The notes beneath the pieces were generated by a model, which was not told where the DNA came from, searched no databases, and saw nothing but the letters and a program-made list of their open reading frames with translations. Shown here piece by piece: positions 18,631 through 26,573 of a stretch of 64,000 bases of DNA (positions within the stretch are counted from its first letter, which is position 1; the number at the start of each line of letters is the position of its first letter). A program made the position numbers and the translations under genes. This DNA comes from Paraburkholderia lacunae (GTDB lineage Bacteria > Pseudomonadota > Gammaproteobacteria > Burkholderiales > Burkholderiaceae). The stretch is from contig NZ_QHKS01000019.1 in assembly GCF_003353175.1 (NCBI RefSeq), forward strand, positions 92,169 through 156,168, written 5' to 3'.

Positions 18631-18660
18631 TGCGTTCAGTTGCGTTCAGTTGCTTTCAGT
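18631..18660. repeat. Three tandem 10-bp repeats
   Basis: TGCGTTCAGT occurs at 18631-18640 and 18641-18650, and as TGCTTTCAGT at 18651-18660, with a partial fourth copy. It overlaps the end of the frameshifted gene on the - strand. Confidence 0.85.
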
Positions 18661-18830
18661 TGCGTGCGTGCCGGTCACCGATTCGTTGGCGAGCGTTTCA
18701 TCGCGGCCCAGTTCGCCGTGCGGATAGCGTTGCGCGACGCGCACGAAGATGATGCCGGAGTCGGCGTGTCGCTGACCGGCTCGCTCAGATAGCCGCCGTA
18801 CCTATCGGCATGGTCGCGCGGCTCGAACAT
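18646..18830 (-). pseudogene. Small unidentified gene with an apparent frameshift
   Basis: An ATG at 18830 overlaps the stop of the C39-like gene in a TGATG arrangement and opens MFEPRDHADRYGGYLSEPVS. This frame then degenerates into Ser/Pro/Cys-rich sequence ending at 18675. The +1-shifted frame instead reads DSGIIFVRVAQRYPHGELGR and DETLANE with strongly GC-ending codons, stopping at 18646 in the tandem repeat. The total length (185 bases, not divisible by three) fits one small indel near SD/DS. I do not recognise the family. Confidence 0.55.
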
Positions 18831-19462
18831 CAGCGCGCGGCGCGGGTCAGCGTCATGCCGCGTCCGGCGTAAAAACGCGCCATCGTCGCGAACGGCAAAT
18901 ACACATCCGCCTGATGCGGCGCGACGCCCGACGGGTTGTGAAACCACGCGCCGCCGCGGTCGCGCCCGTGCAGCAAAATCAGATGCCCGCCCTGGCGGCG
19001 ATTGGGCCGTTCGGGATAGCGGATCTCCGGGCTCACGGAGACGATCGCCAGCGTGTCGCCATCGATGCGCGCGGCCAGCTCTTCGAGCGGCGCCTGCGGC
19101 AATACCTCGACCTGAATGCCGAACGCCTCGCCGGTCCAGTCGGCGAATGGCCGGTAGATCAGACCGTCGACACCGCCGTCGTCGCGCATCCGGTACACGC
19201 CGCGGCGCAGCGCTTCGTCGAGCAACGCCGCGCGCGGCGCGTGTTCGATGCGCCAGTAGTCGAGCGCCGATTCGAGACATGTCAGGCCGCACAGCCGTTT
19301 GGCCCAGAACCGGTAACGCTCGGGCTCGGTGAAACCACTGCGCTGCCAGCCGGGATCGTCGCACGGGTCGCCCTGTTGCTCGACAATGTGGCGCACCCAT
19401 TCAGGGCTGCCCCATTGCGTGTAGTACGGCACTCCGGTGTGGCGTAGCGTCGGTTCGTTCAT
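18830..19462 (-). CDS. C39-like cysteine peptidase-fold protein
   Basis: A 210-residue protein that looks like the C39-like papain-fold family: an early GVPYYTQWGSP segment (residues 10-19), a cysteine site WAKRLCGLTCLESAL (Cys58, Cys62), a histidine site GGHLILLHG (about 165-173) and an Asn in WFHNPSG. These give a plausible Cys-His-Asn triad. No signal peptide or ABC transporter is present, so it is not a standard bacteriocin leader peptidase. Its ATG at 19462 overlaps the stop of the upstream oxidase remnant (ATGA), and its stop overlaps the next start (TGATG). The substrate is unknown. Confidence 0.6.
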   Translation of the reverse strand: MNEPTLRHTGVPYYTQWGSPEWVRHIVEQQGDPCDDPGWQRSGFTEPERYRFWAKRLCGLTCLESALDYWRIEHAPRAALLDEALRRGVYRMRDDGGVDGLIYRPFADWTGEAFGIQVEVLPQAPLEELAARIDGDTLAIVSVSPEIRYPERPNRRQGGHLILLHGRDRGGAWFHNPSGVAPHQADVYLPFATMARFYAGRGMTLTRAAR

Positions 19463-19782
19463 GAGTCGCGCGAAGAGTGAAGGGGAAATTTTTTTACAGC
19501 ATGCTGCGAGGCCGCTGCATCGTGCCGTCGAAGAAGCGCTGCAATCAGCGGCACTTCGGCCGCTTCGCGGCCCCGCTGGCGCACGAACCCCCACGCCCGC
19601 GACGACTGCTGCCCGGCAATGCGCGATTTGTCGTGCACCACCACGGAGAGGCCGCGTCGCGCGAGATAGTAGGCGGCGGCGCAGCCCATGATGCCGGCGC
19701 CGGCGATCACGACATCGGCGAACCTCGGGAACCGTTGGTCGGCACGGGTGAAACTCGCATGCAGCGGGTAAGTCGTGGTCAT
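19459..19782 (-). pseudogene. Amino-terminal remnant of an FAD-dependent amine/amino-acid oxidase
   Basis: This 107-codon frame begins MTTTYPLHASFTRADQRFPR and has an intact dinucleotide-binding motif VVIAGAGIMGCAAAYYLARR (about 24-43), then IAGQQSSRAWGFVRQRGRE and AEVPLIAALL. After about residue 80 the oxidase resemblance stops abruptly and about 25 unrelated residues lead to a stop. Family members are around 400 residues, so about 300 are missing. The remnant looks like the product of a deletion whose downstream end now couples to the C39-like gene. A real small protein cannot be excluded. Confidence 0.6.
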
Positions 19783-19914
19783 CGGGCGGGCGGGTGTTCG
19801 GACGGGTTTTAAGCGTGGGCCTAATCTTCGCAGGCGGCTCGCTTGTCTGCAATGCTGCCGCGCCCGGGAGAACCGGACGGCGGCAGCTTTGGCGCTGACG
19901 GGCAGCGGATGCGA

Positions 19915-20061
19915 TATGTGCCTTGTCGATAGACAACCATTATTCGCAGCACAGATAATTGTCGTTTATTCGTCAAACGGATATTCTGCAAATATCCGCC
20001 ACACGAATAATTGACAAATATCTGCCACACGCATAAAGTGCATTTATTCGTCCAGCGGATA
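19915..20061 (+). promoter_or_regulatory. Array of six phased HipB operator-like sites
   Basis: Six 17-bp sites start at 19915, 19941, 19967, 19993, 20019 and 20045, exactly 26 bases apart with 9-bp spacers. All begin TAT and end ATA. The last five fit approximately TATYCGYCANRCGGATA, an inverted repeat TATYC-N7-GRATA close to the E. coli HipB operator TATCC-N8-GGATA. The first (TATGTGCCTTGTCGATA) is degenerate. The array ends 7 bases before the hipB ATG. Confidence 0.85.
20011..20039 (+). promoter_or_regulatory. hipBA promoter
   Basis: TTGACA (20011-20016) and TAAAGT (20034-20039) are spaced by 17 bases. Operator site 5 lies between the two hexamers and site 6 at the expected start of transcription, consistent with direct autorepression. 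Confidence 0.75.
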
Positions 20062-20068
20062 ATTTGCC

Positions 20069-20323
20069 ATGATCCACCTCGTCGCCACTCCGGACCAGAT
20101 GGCCCAGTTGCTTGCCGCCGGCCGGCGGCAGGCGGGCCTGACCCAGGCGGAAGCCGCCGCACGGATCGGCGTCAGCCAGAGCCGTATCTCGGCGCTGGAA
20201 ACCGATGCCGCCGCCCTCACCCTCACTCAGTTGCTGGCATTGTGCGGCGCTTACGGCCTGCAATTGCAGGTACGCGACAAGACCCAGCCGGCGCCTGAGC
20301 CGGCGCCTTTGGTCGAGTGGTAA
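20069..20323 (+). CDS. hipB: HipB-like antitoxin, XRE-family repressor
   Basis: An 84-residue HTH protein. Residues about 8-65 form the XRE fold (MAQLLAAGRRQAGLTQAEAA, ARIGVSQSRISALE), with a short Pro-rich tail (PAPEPAPLVEW). HipB neutralises the HipA kinase and represses the operon through tandem operators, which are visible upstream. The ATG at 20069 has no ribosome site and sits only about 25 bases from the predicted transcription start. hipA starts 2 bases after the stop. Confidence 0.9.
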   Translation: MIHLVATPDQMAQLLAAGRRQAGLTQAEAAARIGVSQSRISALETDAAALTLTQLLALCGAYGLQLQVRDKTQPAPEPAPLVEW

Positions 20324-20325
20324 GC

Positions 20326-21666
20326 ATGGGCCGCCAAACCCATTCGCGGGCGCTTTCGGTGTGGGCCAACGGCGCACGTGTCGGCGCCTGGCGCATTCCC
20401 ACCCGCGGCTCCATGGAGTTCGCCTACGATCCCGCCTGGGTCGCATCGGCCGCAGGCCGCCCGCTTTCGCTGTCACTGCCGTTCACGCCCAGCAACAGCG
20501 CGCTCAAAGGACCGCGGGTGCTGAATTATTTCGACAATCTGCTGCCGGACAGCGAGGCGATCAGAAAGCGTATCGCCCAACGCTACCAGACCGAAACGCT
20601 GGACGCCTTCGATCTGCTGCAAGCCATCGGCCGCGATTGCGTGGGCGCCGTCCAGCTGCTCGCCGAAGACGACGCGCCGGTCGGCGTCGAGCGGATCGAA
20701 GGCACGCCGCTTTCCGACAGCGAAATCGAGACCATGCTGGCGCGCACCGTCGGCAATCCGGCGCTCGGCACGCCCGACGAGGCCGACGATTTCCGCATCT
20801 CGCTCGCCGGCGCCCAGGAGAAAACCGCGCTGCTTCGGCACGAGGGCAAGTGGCAACGGCCGCATGGCGCCACGCCCACCACGCATATCTTCAAGCTGCC
20901 GCTCGGACTGGTAGGCAACCGGCTGGCCGACCTCAGCACCTCGGTCGAAAACGAATGGCTGTGTTTGCGGATTCTGCGCGCCTATGGGTTGCCGGTCGCG
21001 AACACCGAGATCCTGACTTTCGGCAAGCAGCGGGTGCTGAGTGTCGAGCGCTTCGACCGGCAATTGCATTCGAGCGGGCAATGGTTGCTGCGTCTGCCGC
21101 AGGAAGATTTTTGCCAGGTGTACGGCGTGCCGTCGCACCGCAAATACGAAAACGAGGGCGGCCCGGGCGTGCTGGACCTCGCGCGGATTCTCCAGCAATC
21201 GGTGAGCGCGCAGCAGGATCTCGAAACGCTGCTGGCGAGCCAGATCCTGTTCTGGCTGCTGGCGGCGCCGGACGGCCACGCGAAGAACTTCAGCATTCGC
21301 CTGTTGCCGGGCGGACAGTACCGCCTGACGCCGCTTTACGACGTGATGTCGATCTGGCCGGTGGAAGGCAACGGCCCGAACCAGTGGTCATGGTTCAAGG
21401 CCAAGCTTGCCATGGCGATGTGGTCGAGGAGTAAACACGACGCGTTCCGCGACGTGCAGCGGCGCCACTTCAACACGATGGCGCTGAAGTGCTCATACGG
21501 CGCGAACGCGGAGCCGCTAATCCAGCGGCTGATCGAACAGACGCCGGAGGTCATCGAACGGGTCTCGGCCGAATTGCCCGAACGGTTCCCGGGCAAGGTC
21601 GCCGAGCGCATCTTCAAAGGTTTGAAAAACTCGGCGGCCAAACTCGAGAAAATGCCCGCGGAGTAA
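20326..21666 (+). CDS. hipA: HipA toxin, serine/threonine kinase
   Basis: A 446-residue HipA-family kinase; the E. coli protein phosphorylates glutamyl-tRNA synthetase and causes persistence. Visible elements are the N-terminal couple domain (LSLPFTPSNSALKGPRVLNY), the autophosphorylation loop LAGAQEKTALL (about 159-169), VERFDRQ, the catalytic loop APDGHAKNFS (about 312-321) and the Mg-binding PLYDVMS (about 334-340). All key residues seem present, so the toxin is probably active. ATG 20326 lies 2 bases after hipB; a GTG at 20317 overlapping hipB is an alternative. Confidence 0.93.
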   Translation: MGRQTHSRALSVWANGARVGAWRIPTRGSMEFAYDPAWVASAAGRPLSLSLPFTPSNSALKGPRVLNYFDNLLPDSEAIRKRIAQRYQTETLDAFDLLQAIGRDCVGAVQLLAEDDAPVGVERIEGTPLSDSEIETMLARTVGNPALGTPDEADDFRISLAGAQEKTALLRHEGKWQRPHGATPTTHIFKLPLGLVGNRLADLSTSVENEWLCLRILRAYGLPVANTEILTFGKQRVLSVERFDRQLHSSGQWLLRLPQEDFCQVYGVPSHRKYENEGGPGVLDLARILQQSVSAQQDLETLLASQILFWLLAAPDGHAKNFSIRLLPGGQYRLTPLYDVMSIWPVEGNGPNQWSWFKAKLAMAMWSRSKHDAFRDVQRRHFNTMALKCSYGANAEPLIQRLIEQTPEVIERVSAELPERFPGKVAERIFKGLKNSAAKLEKMPAE

Positions 21667-22031
21667 AAACCCGCGTGGGGACATGCATGGGATCTGCATG
21701 GGGCGCGCGCCGGCGATACACACGGCGTAGCGGCCTCGGCGAAGCGCGTCGTCGCACATGTCCGGACAAATCCGACATATTTCTCTACAGATGCGGCGAG
21801 GTTTCATCGGTAAAATACATTTGATTCGGAACGCATAAGCGAGTCGCCGAATTTGTCCGTTTCGAGCCCCGCCCCGACCGGCTCGGCGACGGTCAAACAA
21901 AATTACAGTCTGCGATATTTTTTTTGATACATTTGCTGTCCCGCGCGCAGCCTTGCCGACGCATGGCAATGCTGCGCGATCGTATCGCGCTCCCCAGAGC
22001 CACCCTTTAAGACAGCGGATTCTCACGCAGT
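21667..22031. other. Intergenic region upstream of the BetR-receiver gene
   Basis: These 365 bases hold no supported gene. A 10-bp palindrome TGTCCGGACA lies at 21759-21768, and an AT-rich patch at about 21775-21830 and 21895-21930 may contain the promoter of the next gene, but no hexamer pair was convincing. Confidence 0.5.
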
Positions 22032-22886
22032 ATGGCCAACGAAACGAACTCACCTGACTCCATCGCAGTCGCCGAGCGTGTGCGCGAGTTGATGAGCCGG
22101 CATGGCATCGGCAAACGCCAGCAAACCACGGAACTATGCCGCATCCTCGATCTGAGTTTTTCGCAGGGACACCGCAAGCTGCGCGGCAACAGCCCGTGGA
22201 CCCTGTCGCAGATCAAGAAGGTCGCCGAGGTGTATGGCGAACCCGCCGCGCAACTGTTCGGCGCGCAGTCGCTCGATCCAGGCATGGTCGGCGCAATCGC
22301 CCAGGAAGCGGTGTTCTGCATCGGCGCGCTCGAGCTGGCTTGCACCGCGTGGGTGGGCGCCGCGCTCGAACCGGGCAGCCGCCCGGAATTCGTCGCCTAC
22401 TCGAAGCTCGGCCAATGGCGCGTCGCGCGTCACGACGGCACGCTCTACCAAAGCGCGTACGAAGTCCACAAGATCGAGATCTATCCGCGCCGCGCCGAAA
22501 CCGATAAGCCGACCATCGCGGTGGTCGACGACGATCAGGCCTCCGCGGACAATCTGCGCGACTACCTGGAGCGGAGCGGTTTCACCGCGGTAGCGATTTA
22601 CGGCCTCGCGGCATTCGGCGAGCAACTGCAAACGCAGGTCTTCGACGGCGTGGTGATCGACTGGCTGTTCGGCTCGCAAACTTCCGCAGCGGCGATTCGC
22701 TCGGTGCGCGCGTCGGAGAATCCGGACGCGCCGATTTTCGTGCTGACCGGCGAGTTGCTGACCGGCAAGGCCAGCGAATCGGAGATCAGCCAGGTCATCC
22801 GCAATTACGACGTCGCCTGCTATGAAAAGCCGGCGCGCATGGCGATCCTCGTCGCCGATCTGTCCAAGCGGCTCAACCGGCCCTGA
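22032..22886 (+). CDS. BetR-type HTH protein with C-terminal receiver domain
   Basis: A 284-residue regulator. Residues about 10-80 resemble the BetR helix-turn-helix (VRELMSRHGIGKRQQTTELC, then LSFSQGHRKLRGNSPWTLSQ). Residues about 158-280 are a response-regulator receiver with acidic pocket VVDDDQ (about 163-165), phospho-acceptor Asp in VVIDWLF (about 209), Thr in VLTGE (about 238) and Lys in CYEKPAR (about 266). The order DNA-binding then receiver is the reverse of most response regulators. It converges on a hybrid histidine kinase gene 71 bases away, a likely cognate partner. Confidence 0.85.
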   Translation: MANETNSPDSIAVAERVRELMSRHGIGKRQQTTELCRILDLSFSQGHRKLRGNSPWTLSQIKKVAEVYGEPAAQLFGAQSLDPGMVGAIAQEAVFCIGALELACTAWVGAALEPGSRPEFVAYSKLGQWRVARHDGTLYQSAYEVHKIEIYPRRAETDKPTIAVVDDDQASADNLRDYLERSGFTAVAIYGLAAFGEQLQTQVFDGVVIDWLFGSQTSAAAIRSVRASENPDAPIFVLTGELLTGKASESEISQVIRNYDVACYEKPARMAILVADLSKRLNRP

Positions 22887-22957
22887 CGCGCCGGCAAGCG
22901 GCTGAAGGTGCGGCTCAGGTTGACGCCCACCTCCCTGCGCGAACCCGGGACGCCGCA

Positions 22958-24838
22958 TCACGCCATATGCCGCGAAGCCAATGCACGCTGCAACGCGCTG
23001 CGCAGTTCCTCGTAATGTACCGGCTTTAATAACGCATCGAAAAACGGCTGCGACCCGGCTGTTCCGCCCTGCACCTGCCCCTGCCCATCCGCTACACCTA
23101 GCACACCCCGCGCACCCGGCTCGGGCGCATAAGCGCTGACCACGATCACCGGCACGCCCGCCGACGGCCCTCCGCGCGCGGCGAAGTCCGCGAGAAAGGT
23201 ATAGCCGTCGCGCTCCGGCATGTGCAGATCGAGCAACACCACGTCGCAGTGCCGGGCGTCGAGCCACGCCAGCGCGTCATCGGCATTGGCGACGGCGTGC
23301 GCGTCGAAATCCATGTGCGCGACCATTTCGCTGAGCGACTCGCGAATCAGCCGGTTGTCGTCGACGATCAGCACGCACGGCCGCGCGCCGCCCGGTTCGG
23401 CGTGCGTCGCCACGTCCGGCGGCGCCGCGGCCGCGACCGGCGTGACCGGAATCGTTACCGTGAAGGTCGTGCCCTCGCCCACCGTGCTTGCCACGTCGAC
23501 GGAGCCGCCGAACAGCCTGACCAGTCCCTGCACGATCGTCAGCCCCATGCCCGCGCCCTCGAAGCGGCGCGTGCGCGACGCATCCAGCTGCGTGAACTCC
23601 TGGAAGATCAGCGGAATCTGCGCGCTCGGCACGCCCGGCCCCGTATCGCTGACCACGAAGATCAGCGCCGCCGGCCGTTGCTTCAGCCGCAGGCGCACCG
23701 TGCCGGTTTCCGTATAGCGGATCGCGTTGGTGACCAGGTTGTTGACGATCTGCCGGACGCGGTGCGGATCGGAATCGACGAGGCCGCTCACGCCGCTCGC
23801 TTCGCTTTCGAGCTTGAGACCGCGCGCGGCCGCCGCCATCGCATGCTCGTCGACGATCGACGCCAGCAGCTCGCGCGGCTCGAAATGTTCGTGGCGCAAC
23901 TCGAGCTTGCCGGCGCCGAGGCGCGCATAGTCGGTCAGGTCCTTCATCTGCGCTTCCAGATGACGCGCCGCGGTTTCGAGCCGCTGGATCACCTTGCGGT
24001 CGGCTTCGGAATGAAAGTTGAAGCCCAGCAATTCGATCGACGACACGATCGCGTGCAACGGCGTGCGCAGTTCGTGGCTGATCATGCCGAGAAACGCATC
24101 CTTCGCGAGACTCGCCTCGCGCGCGGCGCGGCTCGCCTGGTGCTCCGCTTCGAGCGCGGCATGCTGCTGATGCATCAGGCGCGTGCGGCGGCGGCCGTTG
24201 AGCACCAGCAGCGTGGTCGCCGCCGCCGACAGCAACAGCAGCAGCAGTCCGCCGGCGAACAGCAGGCGGCGCTTGTCGATGAAATCGCGGTTCATCGCTT
24301 CGCGGTCCGCCACATCCGCGAAACGTCGGCTCAACGCGAGATCGTTGACCTCGTTCCAGTGCGCACGCAACGCCGCGACGATCTCGTTGGCGTGGCTGCG
24401 ATCGCTGGGCAACGCATCGACCTCGGGCCCGATACCGCCCAGCAGATGATCGAGCGACTGGATTTCGTCCCGTTGCCGTTGCAGCAGCGCGAGCTGGGCT
24501 GTTAGCCGGCGCGTCGACCCGGCAATCACGTGCAGCTTCGATTGCAGCAGCTGGTAGTGCAGTATCAAGCGCGGATAGTCGTCATCGACACCCGACTGAT
24601 AGAGCAGCAGCTGGTTCTCGAAGCGCGCGTAGGCAATCTGCAATTGCGCGGCGTCCCAGTAGAAACCGTCGTAAGTGCCGGTCAACTGTTCAGTGGCGCG
24701 CGGATTGAGCAGGTTCGCGTACAGCAGGTAGCCGATCGCGCCGGCCGGCGCCGCGAGCGCGGTCAGCCAGATCAGCACGTAGAGGAAACGGCGCAATGGA
24801 CTGCGCGCTATTTGACGATGAGAGCCTTGATCTGCCAT
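22958..24838 (-). CDS. Hybrid histidine kinase with receiver domain
   Basis: A 626-residue membrane sensor kinase. TM1 is at about 16-38 (FLYVLIWLTALAAPAGAIGY), followed by a periplasmic helical sensor of about 140 residues and TM2 at about 183-205. The H-box FLGMISHELRTPLHAI is at about 248-263, N-box QIVNNLVTNAIRYT near 371, G boxes DTGPGVP and GAGMGLTIV, and a C-terminal receiver with CVLIVDDN, phospho-Asp in VVLLDLHMPERDG (about 535) and DALLKPVHY. ATG 24838 overlaps the upstream sulfite-oxidase-fold gene by 31 bases. The sensed signal is unknown. Confidence 0.88.
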   Translation of the reverse strand: MADQGSHRQIARSPLRRFLYVLIWLTALAAPAGAIGYLLYANLLNPRATEQLTGTYDGFYWDAAQLQIAYARFENQLLLYQSGVDDDYPRLILHYQLLQSKLHVIAGSTRRLTAQLALLQRQRDEIQSLDHLLGGIGPEVDALPSDRSHANEIVAALRAHWNEVNDLALSRRFADVADREAMNRDFIDKRRLLFAGGLLLLLLSAAATTLLVLNGRRRTRLMHQQHAALEAEHQASRAAREASLAKDAFLGMISHELRTPLHAIVSSIELLGFNFHSEADRKVIQRLETAARHLEAQMKDLTDYARLGAGKLELRHEHFEPRELLASIVDEHAMAAAARGLKLESEASGVSGLVDSDPHRVRQIVNNLVTNAIRYTETGTVRLRLKQRPAALIFVVSDTGPGVPSAQIPLIFQEFTQLDASRTRRFEGAGMGLTIVQGLVRLFGGSVDVASTVGEGTTFTVTIPVTPVAAAAPPDVATHAEPGGARPCVLIVDDNRLIRESLSEMVAHMDFDAHAVANADDALAWLDARHCDVVLLDLHMPERDGYTFLADFAARGGPSAGVPVIVVSAYAPEPGARGVLGVADGQGQVQGGTAGSQPFFDALLKPVHYEELRSALQRALASRHMA

Positions 24839-25332
24839 ACGAATTTCGAGTCGCCCGAGGCGCCCGCGAGTTCTGCGGGAAACGCGTCGCGCGGATAGAT
24901 AAGAAACAGCGGCCCGAAGTCGCTCATCTTCAGACGCTGCCCGTTCATGCTGTAGGCCACGATCACGCCATAGCGATCGCAGTCCGATACCGGCACGGTG
25001 TACGTGTAGTCGTCGAACGTATGAAGCTCCACTTCGCTGCCGTACGCGCCGACCGTCTTCAGGATATCCGCGAGCAACGGCCCCGTGAAGGTGGAACGCA
25101 CAGTCCAAGTGGTCGCGGTCGTAATGGAATGGGCGGGCAGCGCGAGCAGTTGCGCCTCGGTGAAGTGATACGCCCGGTGCGCGGCGTCGGTGCTCTTGCC
25201 GATTTTGCCCGTCACATCGAGCGCTAACGACTGCGCCTGCGCGCCCCACGCGGCCAGCGCGAAATTCAGGCCCATTGCCAGCATCCAGTACGCTCTTTTC
25301 CTGCCGTACATCCCTGCGCTCACTTTGGTCAT
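24808..25332 (-). CDS. Secreted sulfite-oxidase-fold (molybdopterin-binding-like) protein
   Basis: A 174-residue protein with a signal peptide (about 1-30, ending WGAQAQ). The remainder resembles the oxidoreductase molybdopterin-binding (SUOX) fold: FTGPLLADILKTVGA, DDYTYTVPVSDC, GVIVAYSMNGQRL, and DFGPLFLIYPRD. It is far shorter than catalytic sulfite oxidases, and no obvious cofactor-ligating cysteine stands out, so a sensory or chaperone-like role is likely. The ATG at 25332 fits a signal peptide. Its end overlaps the hybrid kinase gene by 31 bases, suggesting that it feeds a signal to that kinase (inference). A second member of the fold lies at 39925-40521. Confidence 0.75.
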   Translation of the reverse strand: MTKVSAGMYGRKRAYWMLAMGLNFALAAWGAQAQSLALDVTGKIGKSTDAAHRAYHFTEAQLLALPAHSITTATTWTVRSTFTGPLLADILKTVGAYGSEVELHTFDDYTYTVPVSDCDRYGVIVAYSMNGQRLKMSDFGPLFLIYPRDAFPAELAGASGDSKFVWQIKALIVK

Positions 25333-25616
25333 TGGCTTTCTTGTTCCGTTATTTGCTTTTTGCGGGCGGCTTCGCACGGCCTCGACTCCCGCCGATTCAG
25401 TGCGCCTGCCGCCCTTGTCCAGACCGCTGCGTCGCCGGCCGCGGAATGCTCCAACCGGCGACGCGCGTCAACCCCAACGCGCGATCTTTGAACCGCATGC
25501 ATAATATCGTCAAATTTCCTTGCCTCAAAAACGAGGGCGCGCGCCCGCGCCGCAGCGCGACGTCCGCCGCGGACATCACGCCCGCCACGCCTTGGCAACA
25601 CGATGCATCAAGAGTC

Positions 25617-26564
25617 ATGAACAAGCCGGTTTTGCCCCTGACGTACGAACAACTCGACCACTGGATCGAATCGCTGCAACCGGCGTTGCTGGCGGAGCGC
25701 TTCACGATGGCGATCGGCATACTGCGTGGCGGCGCGCCGCTCGCGCTGATGGTGTCGCATGCGGCGGGCACGCCGGTGGCGTTTCTGCGCTACGACCGCA
25801 AGACTCGCACGGCGGCCTGGGATTCGACGCTGCCGATCCCGCCCGCGGGCGCCAGGGTGCTGCTATGCGAAGACATCGCGGGGCGCGGCTTTACGCTGGC
25901 CGACTGCATCGCGTTTCTCGAACGGCACGGCCTCGACGTCAAGACCCTGACCGGCGCGGTCGATGACCTGAGCCGCATTCAACCCGATTACGCGATCGAC
26001 GCACGCGGCTACTTCGCGCTGTTTCCGTGGGAGCGTCAGGCGTACACCGAGCGTTATCGCGCAGACTGGGAGCGCGTCGAAGCAGGCGCCGCGCCTGCGA
26101 TGGCCGACGATCATGAATACGCGACCTACGCGATCGACCTCGACGGCATTCTGCTGCCCGACGTGCCGCTTGCGCGCTACGACGAGGATCTGGCCGCCGC
26201 GCTCGCCGAACGCGACGCACTGCTGCCTTTCGAGGCGCTGCCCGGCATCGATTTGCAGCGGGTTCGCACCATCATCACCGGCCGGCCGGAACTGGATCGC
26301 GCGCGCACCGAGGCATGGCTCGCCCGGCACGGCTTCGGTCATATGCAACTGGTCATGCGCACGCCGGACACGCACGACGAAAGCCCCGCCGGCGCCGCCG
26401 CTCACAAGGCCAGCGCGGCGTTGCGCGGCGGCGTCACGCATTTTGTCGAAAGCGATCCGGTGCAGGCGCTACTGATCGCGCAGCAGGCGCCGCTGTTGCG
26501 GGTGATCTGGTGGGACGCGCACACGCAAACCGGCACGCTGGTCAGCGCGCGCGCGTGGCACTGA
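25617..26564 (+). CDS. Phosphoribosyltransferase-HAD fusion protein
   Basis: A 315-residue two-domain protein. Residues about 1-155 look like a type I phosphoribosyltransferase, with the PRPP-loop-like VLLCEDIAGRGFTLADCIAF (about 80-99). From about 165 a HAD-type domain follows: nucleophile motif YAIDLDGILLPD (about 168-179), then TIITGRPE (about 221), a Lys in AAAHKASAALRGG and VESDPVQALLIA. Fusions of this kind occur in gene sets linked to stress or tellurium resistance (recalled). The substrate is unknown. I chose ATG 25617 (MNKPVLPLTYEQLDHW); an ATG at 25497 would add 40 residues of low similarity. It ends 9 bases from the converging helicase gene. Confidence 0.7.
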   Translation: MNKPVLPLTYEQLDHWIESLQPALLAERFTMAIGILRGGAPLALMVSHAAGTPVAFLRYDRKTRTAAWDSTLPIPPAGARVLLCEDIAGRGFTLADCIAFLERHGLDVKTLTGAVDDLSRIQPDYAIDARGYFALFPWERQAYTERYRADWERVEAGAAPAMADDHEYATYAIDLDGILLPDVPLARYDEDLAAALAERDALLPFEALPGIDLQRVRTIITGRPELDRARTEAWLARHGFGHMQLVMRTPDTHDESPAGAAAHKASAALRGGVTHFVESDPVQALLIAQQAPLLRVIWWDAHTQTGTLVSARAWH

Positions 26565-26573
26565 GCGCGGGCC

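Noticed and set aside
19915..20061. Possible CRISPR-like array because of regular 26-bp spacing
   Set aside because: Repeats are 17 bp and degenerate with 9-bp spacers, no cas genes, and the units are palindromic operator-like sites next to hipB.
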